A DNA stretch of 64,000 nucleotides from Bradyrhizobium sp. CER78 (GTDB lineage Bacteria; Pseudomonadota; Alphaproteobacteria; Rhizobiales; Xanthobacteraceae): contig NZ_JARVWP010000021.1 in assembly GCF_029846235.1 (NCBI RefSeq), positions 1 to 64,000 of the forward strand, in the 5' to 3' direction. The notes beneath the pieces are model-generated. The model was not told the DNA's origin. It worked only from the letters and a program-made list of their open reading frames with translations, and ran no database searches. This document shows positions 34,424-43,242 of the stretch, in pieces. Numbering within the stretch: the stretch's first letter is position 1; each line of letters starts with the position of its first letter. A program made the position numbers and the translations under genes.

Positions 34424-36223
34424 TCAGGAATCGACCGCGAATTTCGATGCGGATGCAACCAGAGCGAGTTTGCCGAACGGCAGGCCGGCTTTCAAGAGGC
34501 CTTCGCGATAATGCGCGATGTCGGCCGGGTTCTTCCAGTGGAAATTGCGCAAGTGACGTTCGACCGTCAGCTTGGGATGGTTGGCGAGCAGCGCCTCGGC
34601 CGCCTGCGCGGCCTCCTCAGCGCGGCCGAGCTGGGCGAGCGCCGCGGCGCGCACCGCAAGACCCTGCAAATGGTTCGGGTTGAGGTAGAGCGTTTCGCGC
34701 GACCACGACAGCGATGCGTCATACTGTCCGAGCAGATAATGGCTGAACGCGTTCAGAGCGCCCCATTGGTAGCGCGGGTCGCTGTTGCCGCGCTGAACCG
34801 CCGTCGAGAACAGCTCGACCGCCTGGCGATGGTCGCCGATCACCATGTGGCAGATTCCGAGCACGCCGCGCGCGCCCATGTCGTAGGGGTTGAGCTCGAT
34901 CGCCCGCTTGATGGCATCCATCGCGGCTTCGTAATGGCCCTGCATCGCATGCAGATAGGCCAGCAGCGAAAATGCGAACGAGGAGCGCGGATCGAGCCGG
35001 ACGCTGCTCTCGGCCAGGCTGACCGACGAGGCCCACAATTCGCGCGTGCTCGGAATCCAGCCGAACTGGATGCTCTGGATCTGGATCAGCGCGAGATAGG
35101 CGCGCGCGATCGACAGCGCGGGATCGAGCTCGATCGCTTCCTTGAACAGCGCGATCGCGGTTTCGCAATCGGTCTTGGTCTGGTGGTAGTAGTGCGACAG
35201 ACCCTTCAGGAAACGATCCCACGCGGTCAGCTCGGAGTTCGGCGAGCGTGCCGGCGCCGATGCCTCGGCGCGGTAGATCTCCTGCGCGACCGCGGCGGAG
35301 AGATTCGCGGTGATCTCGTCCTGCATCGCGAATAGGTCGCCCATGTCGCGGTCGTAGCGGCCGGTCCACAGCTGCTCGCCCTTCTCGGGCGCGATCAGCT
35401 CGGCGGTGACGCGGATCTTGTTGCCGGCGCGCCGCACCGAGCCCTGGATCAGATAGGTGGCGTCGATCTCGCGCGCGATCAGCCGCGTCGAGACGTTCTT
35501 GCCCTTGTAGGCGAAGGTCGAGTTGCGGCTCAGCACGCGATAGAAGGATTGCAGCGACAGCGCGTGGATCAGATCCTCGGTCAGGCCGTCCGAAAAATAT
35601 TCGTCGGCGCTGCCGCTCAGATTGTCGAACGGCAGCACGCCGACGATCGCGGTCCGGTACTGCCCCGGCAGATGCGGCCCGTCCTCCGGAGTGTGCTCCT
35701 GGGCGTCAGTCCCGGCCGGCGCCCAGGTCCAGACATTGACCGGTTCGGCAATGTTCTTGAAGCGATGCGGGCCGGCATCGACCAGGCTGACGGCAAGCCG
35801 CCGTCCGGCCTCGGTGCGGGCCTTGTCCGACACCGCGATGCCGCCGGGCGTCGCGACCGTCTCGAGACGGACGGCGATGTTGACGTCATCGCCGAACACC
35901 TCGTCCTCGTCGGCCATGACGTCGCCCATGTGGACGCCCATCCGGAAATGCATGGCGCGGTCGGCCGGCAGATGTTCGTTGCGCTCGGCCATCAGGGTCT
36001 GCATCGCCACGGCGGCCTCGATCGCGCCGATGATGCTCGGAAATTCCAGCAGGAAGCCGTCGCCGGTGTTTTTGACGATTCGGCCGCCATGGTTGAGGAT
36101 GATGGGGTAGATCGCGCTGCGATGCGCCTTGAACGAGGCATGCGTCCCCGCCTCGTCAACCCCCATCATGCGGGAATAGCCGGCGATATCAGCGCAAAGA
36201 ATGGCAGCGAGCCGTCTTTCCAT
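34424..36223 (-). CDS. Class III adenylate/guanylate cyclase with TolB-like and TPR regions
   Basis: 599-aa protein. Residues 1-165 are a class III cyclase domain: metal ligands Asp12 (CADIAGYSRMM) and Asp55 (NTGDGFLLEF), and the transition-state pair in DDVNIAVRLE. Residues about 185-320 (VGVLPFDNLSGSADEYFSDG through GEQLWTGRYDR) form the module shared with winged-helix-TPR regulators. TPR-like helices fill the rest. No membrane segment. It may make cAMP in response to a partner bound by the TPRs. A close relative with a DNA-binding domain in place of the cyclase lies at 46074-47627. Confidence 0.88.
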   Translation of the reverse strand: MERRLAAILCADIAGYSRMMGVDEAGTHASFKAHRSAIYPIILNHGGRIVKNTGDGFLLEFPSIIGAIEAAVAMQTLMAERNEHLPADRAMHFRMGVHMGDVMADEDEVFGDDVNIAVRLETVATPGGIAVSDKARTEAGRRLAVSLVDAGPHRFKNIAEPVNVWTWAPAGTDAQEHTPEDGPHLPGQYRTAIVGVLPFDNLSGSADEYFSDGLTEDLIHALSLQSFYRVLSRNSTFAYKGKNVSTRLIAREIDATYLIQGSVRRAGNKIRVTAELIAPEKGEQLWTGRYDRDMGDLFAMQDEITANLSAAVAQEIYRAEASAPARSPNSELTAWDRFLKGLSHYYHQTKTDCETAIALFKEAIELDPALSIARAYLALIQIQSIQFGWIPSTRELWASSVSLAESSVRLDPRSSFAFSLLAYLHAMQGHYEAAMDAIKRAIELNPYDMGARGVLGICHMVIGDHRQAVELFSTAVQRGNSDPRYQWGALNAFSHYLLGQYDASLSWSRETLYLNPNHLQGLAVRAAALAQLGRAEEAAQAAEALLANHPKLTVERHLRNFHWKNPADIAHYREGLLKAGLPFGKLALVASASKFAVDS

Positions 36224-36461
36224 GTCTCCTGTGCCCTGGAATGGCCACTTAGCCGAGGTGACCGAATCCGATACTTACAAGACAGGCCGGGTCCGGCGGA
36301 AGCTCGGTTTGCGGGCACCTATAATGCATAGTAGCAGGAATTGGCATGCGACCAACGGATCGTACAGTCCGTTTCTCTACTGAATTCGTGTGTCGCTGGA
36401 ATGGCGCAGGTTGGCTGACCGTCCTTTCCGGTTCGTTACTTACATAGGATAATCTCGCCGA
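36224..36461. other. Promoter region between the cyclase gene and lysE
   Basis: 238 bp between two divergent starts. TATAAT occurs at 36320-36325 on the plus strand but has no good -35 at the right distance. AT-rich blocks lie at 36320-36380 and 36430-36460. No gene is supported. Confidence 0.4.
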
Positions 36462-37097
36462 ATGCTGGGAATTCACGAACTTTGGCTGTTTGTCCTGTCC
36501 GGGCTGCTGCTTAACGTCACGCCGGGGCCGGATACCGCTTATATCATCGGGCGCACGATTCAGCTCGGATGGCGCGGAGGTGCCGCTGCGGCGATCGGTA
36601 TCAGCTGCGGCTGCCTGGTCCATGTGCTGGGCGCGGCGATCGGGCTGTCGGCGCTCTTGATGGCGTCGTCGACCGCATTCCTGGCCGTCAAGCTGATCGG
36701 CGCGGCCTATCTGGTGCTGACCGGCCTGCAGATGCTGCTCTCGCGCGCCAAGCCGATCGCCGAGATCGCCGGGCAGGGCGGCGAGACCTCGATCTCGCGC
36801 GTGTTCTGGCAGGGCGCCCTGACCAACATCCTCAACCCCAAGGTGGCGCTGTTCTTCCTGGCGTTCCTGCCGCAATTCGTGGCGGCGGACTCAGCCCACA
36901 AGACGCTCGCCTTCCTGGTGCTCGGGCTGATCTTCATCACCGGCGGCACGCTGTGGTGCCTTGGCCTCGCGGCCTTTGCGGCGAAGGCCGCCGGCCGCAT
37001 CCGGCAATCGACCGGCGTGATCGCCTGGATCAACCGCTCGCTCGGCGCGCTGTTCATCTATCTCGGCGTCCGCGTCGCCATGCTGGAGGCGCGCTAG
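36462..37097 (+). CDS. LysE-family amino-acid exporter
   Basis: 211-aa inner-membrane protein of the RhtB/LysE superfamily. Six hydrophobic helices; the family signature PGPDTAYIIGRTIQLGWRGG follows helix 1, and ALTNILNPKVALFFLAFLPQF marks helix 4. Members export amino acids such as threonine, homoserine or lysine; the substrate here is unknown. No LysR regulator lies directly beside it. It ends at a palindromic repeat shared with the converging TauE gene. Confidence 0.88.
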   Translation: MLGIHELWLFVLSGLLLNVTPGPDTAYIIGRTIQLGWRGGAAAAIGISCGCLVHVLGAAIGLSALLMASSTAFLAVKLIGAAYLVLTGLQMLLSRAKPIAEIAGQGGETSISRVFWQGALTNILNPKVALFFLAFLPQFVAADSAHKTLAFLVLGLIFITGGTLWCLGLAAFAAKAAGRIRQSTGVIAWINRSLGALFIYLGVRVAMLEAR

Positions 37098-37107
37098 GCG
37101 TCGCCAG

Positions 37108-37158
37108 AGCGTTTTCGAGCGAAGCGGTTTACCGGTTCGCGTGAAGAAAACGCGTCGA
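37108..37158. repeat. AGCGTTTTC...GAAAACGC intergenic palindrome, copy 2
   Basis: Same layout as the copy at 5897-5950, with core GAGCGAAGCGGTTTACCGGTT. It lies between the converging lysE and tauE genes, where a hairpin could end both transcripts. Confidence 0.85.
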
Positions 37159-37166
37159 ACAAGAAT

Positions 37167-37919
37167 CTAGCCGTGGATCTTGAGCAGCGCGCTGCCGGCA
37201 AGATAGATGCCGAGCAGGATCATCGAGATCAGGAACCAGCGGCGGAACACATCCGGCTGCATCCGGGTGCGGACTGCCTGGCCGATGAACATGCCGATGA
37301 ATGACGCCACCATCGCCACCGCACCCGGCAGCGCAGTGGCCGCGGTCAGCAGGCCCGAAGCGGTCAAGTTGAAGGCGAGCGCCAGGGTCGCGGTGGTGAA
37401 GAAGACGCCGAGCGCCTGCACCAGTTCGTCCCTCTCCATGCCGATCGCCTGCATGAACGGCATCGAGGGGATGACCTGGACGCCGGTCGCCGCCGAGATC
37501 AGCCCGGTGATGACGCCGACGATGCCGCCGATCCATTTCTCATTGCGCCGCGCGACCTTGAAGTTGAACCTGCTGAGGCCAACGATCGCGTAGATCACCA
37601 GCAGCACGCCGAGCACGACGGTGCCGTAGGCGGCGTAAGGCCCGGTCAATAGTCCGGCGTTGATCCAGATTCCGGCGACGGTGCCGAGCATCAGCGGCCA
37701 TAGCCGCCTGAGGATGTCGCGCAGATAGGGGCCGACGAAGGTCTGCCAGATATTGGTGACGATCGCCGGTACGATCACGATCGCGATCGCCTGGCCCGGC
37801 GCCATCGTGGTCGCGAGCAGTCCCATCGCGACCGTCGGCAGGCCGAGCCCGAGCGTGCCCTTGACGAAACCGGCGAGCAGGAAGGCGAAAGCGATGAAGA
37901 TGAGGAGATGGTCGACCAT
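37167..37919 (-). CDS. TauE/SafE-family sulfite/organosulfonate exporter
   Basis: 250-aa inner-membrane protein with seven or eight hydrophobic helices. It shows the family's repeated Gly/Pro-rich pattern, GFVKGTLGLGLPTVAMGLL in the first half and GGIVGVITGLISAATGVQVI in the second. TauE-type proteins export sulfite, sulfoacetate or small organic acids. The ATG at 37919 gives the normal start with helix 1 directly after. It is divergent from the LysR gene at 38012, which may control it. Confidence 0.85.
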   Translation of the reverse strand: MVDHLLIFIAFAFLLAGFVKGTLGLGLPTVAMGLLATTMAPGQAIAIVIVPAIVTNIWQTFVGPYLRDILRRLWPLMLGTVAGIWINAGLLTGPYAAYGTVVLGVLLVIYAIVGLSRFNFKVARRNEKWIGGIVGVITGLISAATGVQVIPSMPFMQAIGMERDELVQALGVFFTTATLALAFNLTASGLLTAATALPGAVAMVASFIGMFIGQAVRTRMQPDVFRRWFLISMILLGIYLAGSALLKIHG

Positions 37920-38011
37920 GGCCGGACATTGACCGATCGGCGCGATCGGCACAATCTGGAGGTTACGGAGTTAGCCTTCGGGCTGTCCGAAGGAATGGGG
38001 CGGGACACGTC

Positions 38012-38905
38012 ATGCGGTTCGACCTGATCGATTTGCAATTGTTCATCGCGGTTTCCGATGCGCGCAGCATCACACAGGGCGCGGCGCGGGCGAACATGGC
38101 GCTAGCCTCGGCCAGCGAGCGAATCAAGGGCCTCGAGGAGGCGCTCGGCGTCGCGCTGCTCAAGCGCGGTCGCCGCGGCGTCGAGCTGACGGCGGCGGGC
38201 GAGAGCCTGCTCGGCCACGCCCGCATCGTGATTCACAATGTCGAGGCGCTGCAAAGCGATCTTGCCGCCTATGCCAGCGGCGTCCGCGCCAACGTGCTGT
38301 TGCTCGCCAACACCTCGGGCCTGTCGGAGCATCTGCCGCGGGCGCTCGCAGCCTTCCTGCACGAGCATCCCGATATCAGCGTCGATGTCGAGGAGCGCGA
38401 GAGCACCGATATCGCGACCGCGATCGCCAGCGGCGCGGCCGATCTCGGCTTCGCCGCGGAACACGCGCTGCCCGACAGCGTCGAGCGCTTCCTGTTCAGC
38501 GAGGATCGCCTGATGCTGGTGGCGCCGCGCCGCAGCGATCTCGGCGGCCGCCGCCAGATCGATTTCCAGGAGGTGGTCGGGCGCGATTTCGTCGGCCTCA
38601 CGGCGACGTCTGCGTTGCAGGTTCATATTTCCCGCCACGCGGCAAAGCTTGGTGCGCGGCTGCGCTTCCGTGCCCGCCTGCGCGGCTTCGACGCCATCTG
38701 CCAGATGGTCGCCGCCGATGTCGGCGTCGCCGTGATCCCGGAAACCGCGGCGCGGCGCTGTGCGGCGTCGATGGCGATCACGACGATCAGGATCCGCGAC
38801 GGCTGGGCCAACCGCCGGCTGACGATCTGCGCCCGCAGCTTCAAAGCGTTGCCGCGTGCCGCCAAGCAGCTCGTGGAATATCTGCGCGCCGAAGCGCAGC
38901 GCTGA
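38012..38905 (+). CDS. LysR-family transcriptional regulator
   Basis: 297-aa LysR protein. The N-terminal helix-turn-helix is MRFDLIDLQLFIAVSDARSI, then ITQGAARANMALASASERIK; the effector-binding domain occupies about residues 90-297. LysR regulators often control a divergent gene and need a small coinducer. Two candidates are close: the TauE exporter starting 92 bp away and the GST gene 17 bases downstream. The promoter region between 37920 and 38011 probably holds its binding site, but no T-N11-A box was pinned down. Confidence 0.9.
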   Translation: MRFDLIDLQLFIAVSDARSITQGAARANMALASASERIKGLEEALGVALLKRGRRGVELTAAGESLLGHARIVIHNVEALQSDLAAYASGVRANVLLLANTSGLSEHLPRALAAFLHEHPDISVDVEERESTDIATAIASGAADLGFAAEHALPDSVERFLFSEDRLMLVAPRRSDLGGRRQIDFQEVVGRDFVGLTATSALQVHISRHAAKLGARLRFRARLRGFDAICQMVAADVGVAVIPETAARRCAASMAITTIRIRDGWANRRLTICARSFKALPRAAKQLVEYLRAEAQR

Positions 38906-38922
38906 CATGCGAGGAGAGTGCA

Positions 38923-39570
38923 ATGCTCAGGGTCTGGGGACGGCGCAGTTCGTTCAACGTACAGAAAGTGATGTGGCTGATCGGCGAACTCGATCTGGTG
39001 CACGAGCACATCGATGCCGGCGGCGTGTTCGGCGGGCTCGATGCGCCGGCTTTCCTGGCGATGAACCCGCACGGCAAGGTGCCTGTCATCGGGGATGACG
39101 AGGCAACCGTCTGGGAATCCCACGCCATCCTGCGCTACCTCGCCGCGCGGCATGGAGCAGGGCCGTTCTGGTCCGACGATCCCGTCACAAGGGCGCGGGT
39201 CGATGGTTGGATGGACTGGTCGCAGACCGCGCTGCAGCCGGATTTTCTCGGCGGCGTATTCTGGGGATTCTTCCGCACGCCGGAGAGCCAGCGCAATCGG
39301 CCGGCGATCGAGCGCGCGCTGGTCCGCTGCGAGCAGCATTTCGCCAAGCTCGAACGCCTCCTTGAGAATAATCCGTTCCTGCTCGGCGAGACGCTGTCGC
39401 TCGCTGACATCACCGCCGGAACCTCGCTCTATCGCTACTTCGAGCTCGAGATCACGCGCCCGCCGCTGCCGGCGGTCGAGCGCTGGTATCGGACGCTGCA
39501 ACAGCGCCCGCCGTTTCGTAAGCACGTCATGATTCCGTTCGAGGAGCTGCGCGGCCGGCTCGACTACTAG
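38923..39570 (+). CDS. Glutathione S-transferase family protein
   Basis: 215-aa protein. The thioredoxin-like N-domain starts MLRVWGRRSSFNVQKVMWLI, with a catalytic Ser (Ser9 or Ser10), and the glutathione-binding ...GKVPVIGDDEATVWESHAIL contains the conserved cis-Pro and Glu-Ser. The C-terminal helical domain holds NPFLLGETLSLADITAGTSL. It is transcribed with the LysR gene 17 bases upstream. The substrate is not known. It ends at a palindromic repeat. Confidence 0.9.
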   Translation: MLRVWGRRSSFNVQKVMWLIGELDLVHEHIDAGGVFGGLDAPAFLAMNPHGKVPVIGDDEATVWESHAILRYLAARHGAGPFWSDDPVTRARVDGWMDWSQTALQPDFLGGVFWGFFRTPESQRNRPAIERALVRCEQHFAKLERLLENNPFLLGETLSLADITAGTSLYRYFELEITRPPLPAVERWYRTLQQRPPFRKHVMIPFEELRGRLDY

Positions 39571-39623
39571 AGCGTTTTCGAGCGAAGTGGGCACCGGTTC
39601 GCGTGAAGAAAACGCGTCAAGAC
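39571..39623. repeat. AGCGTTTTC...GAAAACGC intergenic palindrome, copy 3
   Basis: Starts directly after the GST stop codon and matches copy 1 at 5897-5950 almost base for base (core GAGCGAAGTGGGCACCGGTT). It lies between converging genes. Confidence 0.85.
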
Positions 39624-39638
39624 AAGGATCCAGAGCTT

Positions 39639-40607
39639 CTACTTCGCCGTCACCACGCCGGCGTCCTGGATCACCTTCGCCCATCGCTTGATGTCGGCGG
39701 CGATGAAGTCGCGGAAATGCTCCGGCGTGTCGCCGGCCAATGTCAGGCCTTGCTCGGCGAGTTTTGCCTTGACCGCCGGATCGGCCATCGCATCGGTCGC
39801 GACCTTGTTCAGCCTTGCGACGATCGCCGGTGGTGTTCCGGCTGGCGCGACCATGCCGTACCAGTTCTCGATGATCAGGTCGGGCATGCCGACCTCGGTC
39901 GTGGTCGGCACGTCGGGCGCGGTCGGGGCGCGTTCGCGGCCGCCGAGCGCGATCGGCCGCAGCGAGCCGGCCTTGATCTGCGGCAGGATCACGGGGAGGT
40001 CGAGGAAGGTCATCTGCACCTGCTGACCCAGCAGGTCGTTCACGGCCGGCGCGGCGCCGCGATACGGCACGTGGACGATGTCGATCTTCGCCGTCAGCTT
40101 GAACAATTCGCAGGCCAGATGCGGCAGGCTGCCGGGGCCGGAGGACGCGAAGTTGAGCTTGCCCGGCTGCGCCTTGGCGAGCGCGACCAGTTCGCTCATG
40201 TTGTTCGCCGGCACGTTGGTGGCGACCACCAGCATCTCGGGCACGGTCGCGACCAGCGTCACCGGCGCGAGATCCTTCAGCGTGTCGTAGGCGACTTTTT
40301 CCATGCTCGGGCTGATCGCCAATGCGCCGGCGCTCGCGATCGCAACGGTGTAGCCGTCGGGCACGGCCTTCGCGGCCGCGTCGGTGCCGAGCACGCCGCC
40401 CTGGCCGGCGCGATTGTCGACGATGATCGGCTGCTTCACCAGTTCCGACATCTTCTGCCCGATCACGCGTGCGATGATGTCGTTCGGCCCGCCGGGCGGG
40501 AAAGGCACGATCAGCCGAATCGGCTTGGTCGGGAACTCCTGGGCCGGGGCCGCAACGGGCGTGAGAAGCAGGAGAAGGATTGCCAGCAGCCTGCCGCGCA
40601 TCGTCAT
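39639..40607 (-). CDS. Tripartite tricarboxylate transporter (Bug/TctC) binding protein 1
   Basis: 322-aa exported solute-binding protein. Signal peptide at residues 1-23 (hydrophobic LLAILLLLLTPVAAPA, then Q). The Bug-family hallmarks are present: PTKPIRLIVPFPPGGPNDII, VDNRAGQGGVLGTDAA and GTPPAIVARLNKVATDA. It binds a carboxylate or similar ligand in the periplasm. No TctA/TctB membrane subunits are nearby, so it is an orphan, as is usual for many members of this expanded family. An ATG at 40616 is an alternative start. Confidence 0.88.
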   Translation of the reverse strand: MTMRGRLLAILLLLLTPVAAPAQEFPTKPIRLIVPFPPGGPNDIIARVIGQKMSELVKQPIIVDNRAGQGGVLGTDAAAKAVPDGYTVAIASAGALAISPSMEKVAYDTLKDLAPVTLVATVPEMLVVATNVPANNMSELVALAKAQPGKLNFASSGPGSLPHLACELFKLTAKIDIVHVPYRGAAPAVNDLLGQQVQMTFLDLPVILPQIKAGSLRPIALGGRERAPTAPDVPTTTEVGMPDLIIENWYGMVAPAGTPPAIVARLNKVATDAMADPAVKAKLAEQGLTLAGDTPEHFRDFIAADIKRWAKVIQDAGVVTAK

Positions 40608-40692
40608 GTCGCCCATCCCTGGCTTTTCTCGTTGCCGTCAGGATGGGCGCAGATCAATCGGCCGGCAACTCAAGAAATCAGCGAAGAGAAGC

Positions 40693-41472
40693 TCAGGCGT
40701 TGAGCAGCTTCATCGCGGCTTCGTGCACGCGCGGATCGCCGGCTGCGATGATGCGGCCGCCGCCTTGCGCCGGCTTGCCGTCCCAGGTGGTGACGACGCC
40801 GCCGGCGCCGGTGACGATCGGGATCAGGCCGGCAATGTCATAGGGCTTCAGCTCGGTCTCGATCACGAGGTCGAGGTGGCCGGCCGCGAGCATGCAATAG
40901 GAGTAGCAGTCGCCGCCGTAGCGCGACAGGCGCGCCGCTTGCTCGACACGGCCGAAGCGGGCGCGGTCATCCGGATTCATCAGAAGCGGGCTCGTGGTGA
41001 ACACCGTCGCCTCTTTCAGCGTGGCGCAGCGCCGCACCGAGAGCCGCCGCTCGCCCGACGGCCCGGAGTAACTCGCCGAGCCGTTGTCGCCCAGGAAGCG
41101 CTCGCCGATATAGGGCTGGTGCATCATGCCGAATACCGGCGTACCTTTGTGCAGCAGCGCGATCAGCGTGCCCCAGATTGGAAAGCCGGCGATGAAGGAC
41201 TTCGTGCCGTCGATCGGGTCGAGCACCCAGACATAGTCGGCGTCCTCCCGCTCGTTGCCGAACTCCTCGCCGACGATGCCGTGCTGGGGGAAGTTCGCCT
41301 TGATCAGCCGCCGCATCACCGCCTCGGCGGCACGGTCGGCCTCGGTGACCGGATCGAAATCGTTCGAGCTCTTGTTGTCGACCGAGAGCGAGGTGCGGAA
41401 GAAGGGCAGGATGGTTTCGCCGGATGCGGTCGCGAGGCGGCCGATGAAGGCGGTAAAGTCGATGACCGTCAC
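40693..41472 (-). CDS. Inositol-monophosphatase-family phosphatase, HisN-like
   Basis: 259-aa enzyme of the IMPase superfamily. Metal-binding motifs are VGEEFGNE and WVLDPIDGTKSFI, with the third acidic site in ELKPYDIAGLIPIV. Sequences of this type include bacterial histidinol-phosphate phosphatase (HisN) and SuhB-like proteins; the closeness to the HisN type is my judgement from the FIxGxPxWGTLIAL stretch. Mg-dependent phosphatase in the cytoplasm. It is divergent from an mmgR-like small RNA gene, an arrangement found in related rhizobia. Confidence 0.88.
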   Translation of the reverse strand: MTVIDFTAFIGRLATASGETILPFFRTSLSVDNKSSNDFDPVTEADRAAEAVMRRLIKANFPQHGIVGEEFGNEREDADYVWVLDPIDGTKSFIAGFPIWGTLIALLHKGTPVFGMMHQPYIGERFLGDNGSASYSGPSGERRLSVRRCATLKEATVFTTSPLLMNPDDRARFGRVEQAARLSRYGGDCYSYCMLAAGHLDLVIETELKPYDIAGLIPIVTGAGGVVTTWDGKPAQGGGRIIAAGDPRVHEAAMKLLNA

Positions 41473-41801
41473 GGCATGTCCCCGAAATGCGCAAACGACG
41501 CGGAAAGCATCGAATGCGCTCTTGCCTAGCTCAATCCAATGCGGCGCGCACGATTAACGGAGTGTTATCCCAGCCTGATGTCCGGTTCCGGACTTTCGAT
41601 TTGGTCCGGATTCGAAAGTCTTGAGGGCTCCGGGACGGATCACGAAGTTGCGAGTTCTGGTATACAAGCTATGCGCCGAGCGCTGACTGATTTCGAATTT
41701 CTCCGTAAATAGTTGATATTTAACGGATTAATTCGGCATCCCGTTCGTGTTGCAATTTCGCCAGACTTACCAACATTGCAGAAGAAATGTTTCGAAAGTT
41801 C
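41473..41801. other. Intergenic, AT-rich, upstream of the phosphatase and small RNA
   Basis: About 330 bases without a supportable gene. It includes an AT-rich stretch at about 41690-41760. It should contain the minus-strand promoter of the phosphatase and may hold upstream control sites for the small RNA. Confidence 0.5.
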
Positions 41802-41830
41802 TTGCGTTTTGTGCAGCGCGGTCGCATATT
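41802..41830 (+). promoter_or_regulatory. Sigma-70-type promoter of the mmgR-like small RNA
   Basis: -35 TTGCGT (41802-41807) and -10 CATATT (41825-41830) are separated by 17 bp. The predicted start at about 41837 falls just before the first stem of the small RNA. Confidence 0.65.
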
Positions 41831-41836
41831 GTTGCG

Positions 41837-41924
41837 GTGCGGTAGCGCCTCGCGCTATCGCTGCCCTCCTTGGGCGTTTCCTCCCTAGACTTGGGCCGCT
41901 TGTTCATTCAAGCGGCCCTTTTTT
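41837..41924 (+). ncRNA. mmgR: mmgR/alpha-r8-like small RNA (former 'suhB motif')
   Basis: The segment has a first hairpin (GGTAGCGC/GCGCTATC, 41841-41859), then the single-stranded TTTCCTCCCT at 41877-41886, the decamer conserved in the alpha-r8 family, and a Rho-independent terminator GGGCCGCTT/AAGCGGCCC plus six T (41893-41924). A good promoter precedes it. It lies between an inositol-monophosphatase-family gene and the amidohydrolase and CpdR genes, the same neighbourhood I recall for mmgR in Sinorhizobium. There it limits polyhydroxybutyrate build-up. Exact 5' end is inferred. Confidence 0.78.
41893..41924 (+). terminator. Rho-independent terminator of the small RNA
   Basis: A 9-bp stem (GGGCCGCTT with AAGCGGCCC), a 7- to 8-base loop and six T's. 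It ends the small RNA and is far from the coding genes on either side. Confidence 0.9.
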
Positions 41925-42049
41925 CTTGGCTCTTCCTTGGCTCGACGTTTCCAGGCGTGAATGCGGAATCCAATTTCGCATCTGGTCACGCCGCCAACTG
42001 AATTCGTGGTTCACGACTTCGTCGATCACCGTAGTACGATTCGAGGGCG

Positions 42050-42937
42050 CTACTCCGCCGCCGCCTGGAACGGGCCGAGATCTCCGAACGGGATCTTTGC
42101 CAGCGCGTCGGCGAGTGTCGCGAAGTCGGCGGCCACCTGGGCGAAGCGCGGTCCGCGCTCGCGGTGGCGCTCATCCATATAGACCGCGCGGTTGAGCTCG
42201 ATCTGCACGGTATGCAGGCCGCTCGCCGGGTTGCCATAGTGCTCGGTGATGAAGCCGCCGGCATAGGGCTTGTTGCGGCCGATCGAATAGCCGAGCGAAC
42301 TCATGATCTCCTCGACCAGATCGGGCAGCAGCGGCGCGCAGCTCGTGCCGTAGCGGTCGCCGATCACGACGTCGGGCCGGCGCGGCTCGTCGCGCGACAC
42401 GCCGACCGACGGCATCGAGTGGCAGTCGACCAAGATCACGGCGCCGAACGCCTGGTGTGCCTTGTTGATCAGCCGGCGCAGCGCGCGGTGGTAGGGCTTG
42501 TAGAGCACCTCGATCCGCCGCAGCGCCTCGTCGACGTCGAGCCGTTCGCGGTAGATCTCCTGGCCGTCGCCGACCACGCGCGGGATGGTGCCGAGGCCGC
42601 CGGCCACCCGCATCGAGCGCGTGTTGGCAAAGCTCGGCAGCCGCCCGGTGAACATCCGCGGGTCGAGCTCATAGGGCTCGCGGTTCACGTCGACATAGGA
42701 ACGCGGGAAGTTGACCTGGACGATCGGAAAGCCGCGATCGCTCACGCCGGCGATCAACTCGTCCATGAAGCTGTCTTCGGAGCGGCGCAGCGACGCCACA
42801 TCTATACGCGACGCCTCGAGGAATTCGGCAGGGTAGACCGAGCCCGAATGCGGGGAATTGAAGATGATCGGCGCGCGCCAAGCCTGCGGCTCAACGATCT
42901 CGAACGGGGGCGACAACTCGCCAGCAAATTCGGTCAT
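42050..42937 (-). CDS. N-formylglutamate amidohydrolase family protein
   Basis: 295-aa zinc hydrolase of the FGase family. Family blocks: IFNSPHSGSVYP near the start, NFPRSYVDVNREPYELDPRM in the middle and ILVDCHSMPSVG, with metal-binding His and Glu in these. Classical members release formate from N-formylglutamate in histidine breakdown; no hut genes are near, so the substrate may differ. The ATG at 42937 gives the family's usual N-terminus. An earlier ATG at 43018 would add 27 residues; neither has an ideal ribosome site. Confidence 0.85.
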   Translation of the reverse strand: MTEFAGELSPPFEIVEPQAWRAPIIFNSPHSGSVYPAEFLEASRIDVASLRRSEDSFMDELIAGVSDRGFPIVQVNFPRSYVDVNREPYELDPRMFTGRLPSFANTRSMRVAGGLGTIPRVVGDGQEIYRERLDVDEALRRIEVLYKPYHRALRRLINKAHQAFGAVILVDCHSMPSVGVSRDEPRRPDVVIGDRYGTSCAPLLPDLVEEIMSSLGYSIGRNKPYAGGFITEHYGNPASGLHTVQIELNRAVYMDERHRERGPRFAQVAADFATLADALAKIPFGDLGPFQAAAE

Positions 42938-43242
42938 TCCCTTGGCGCCGTCCCTTGCGTCCGCCTCGCCCAGCAAGAACTGATTCTGCCGGAAAAGCGG
43001 AGATTTATGGGCAGGCATTGTCGGTAATCGCGATCATTCTGCCAAGTGAAAAGAGTGTGGCACGCCCTGGAACGCGTCTTAAAGGCGGGAAATACCGCAC
43101 CCGGTTGATTCGTCGCGTGGTTCGGTCCACAAATCGGTGGTGCGCATTTGCCGCTGGCTTGACGCAAATTTCACCCGAAATTTACCGTCTGTCGGGCTTA
43201 CTGTTCGGACTGCTCCTCCAGCCGGATTCGACGATTCCTGCC

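Noticed and set aside
36320..36325. TATAAT as a plus-strand -10 for lysE
   Set aside because: No -35-like hexamer at 16-18 bp, and it is about 135 bp from the start codon; not supported as a promoter.
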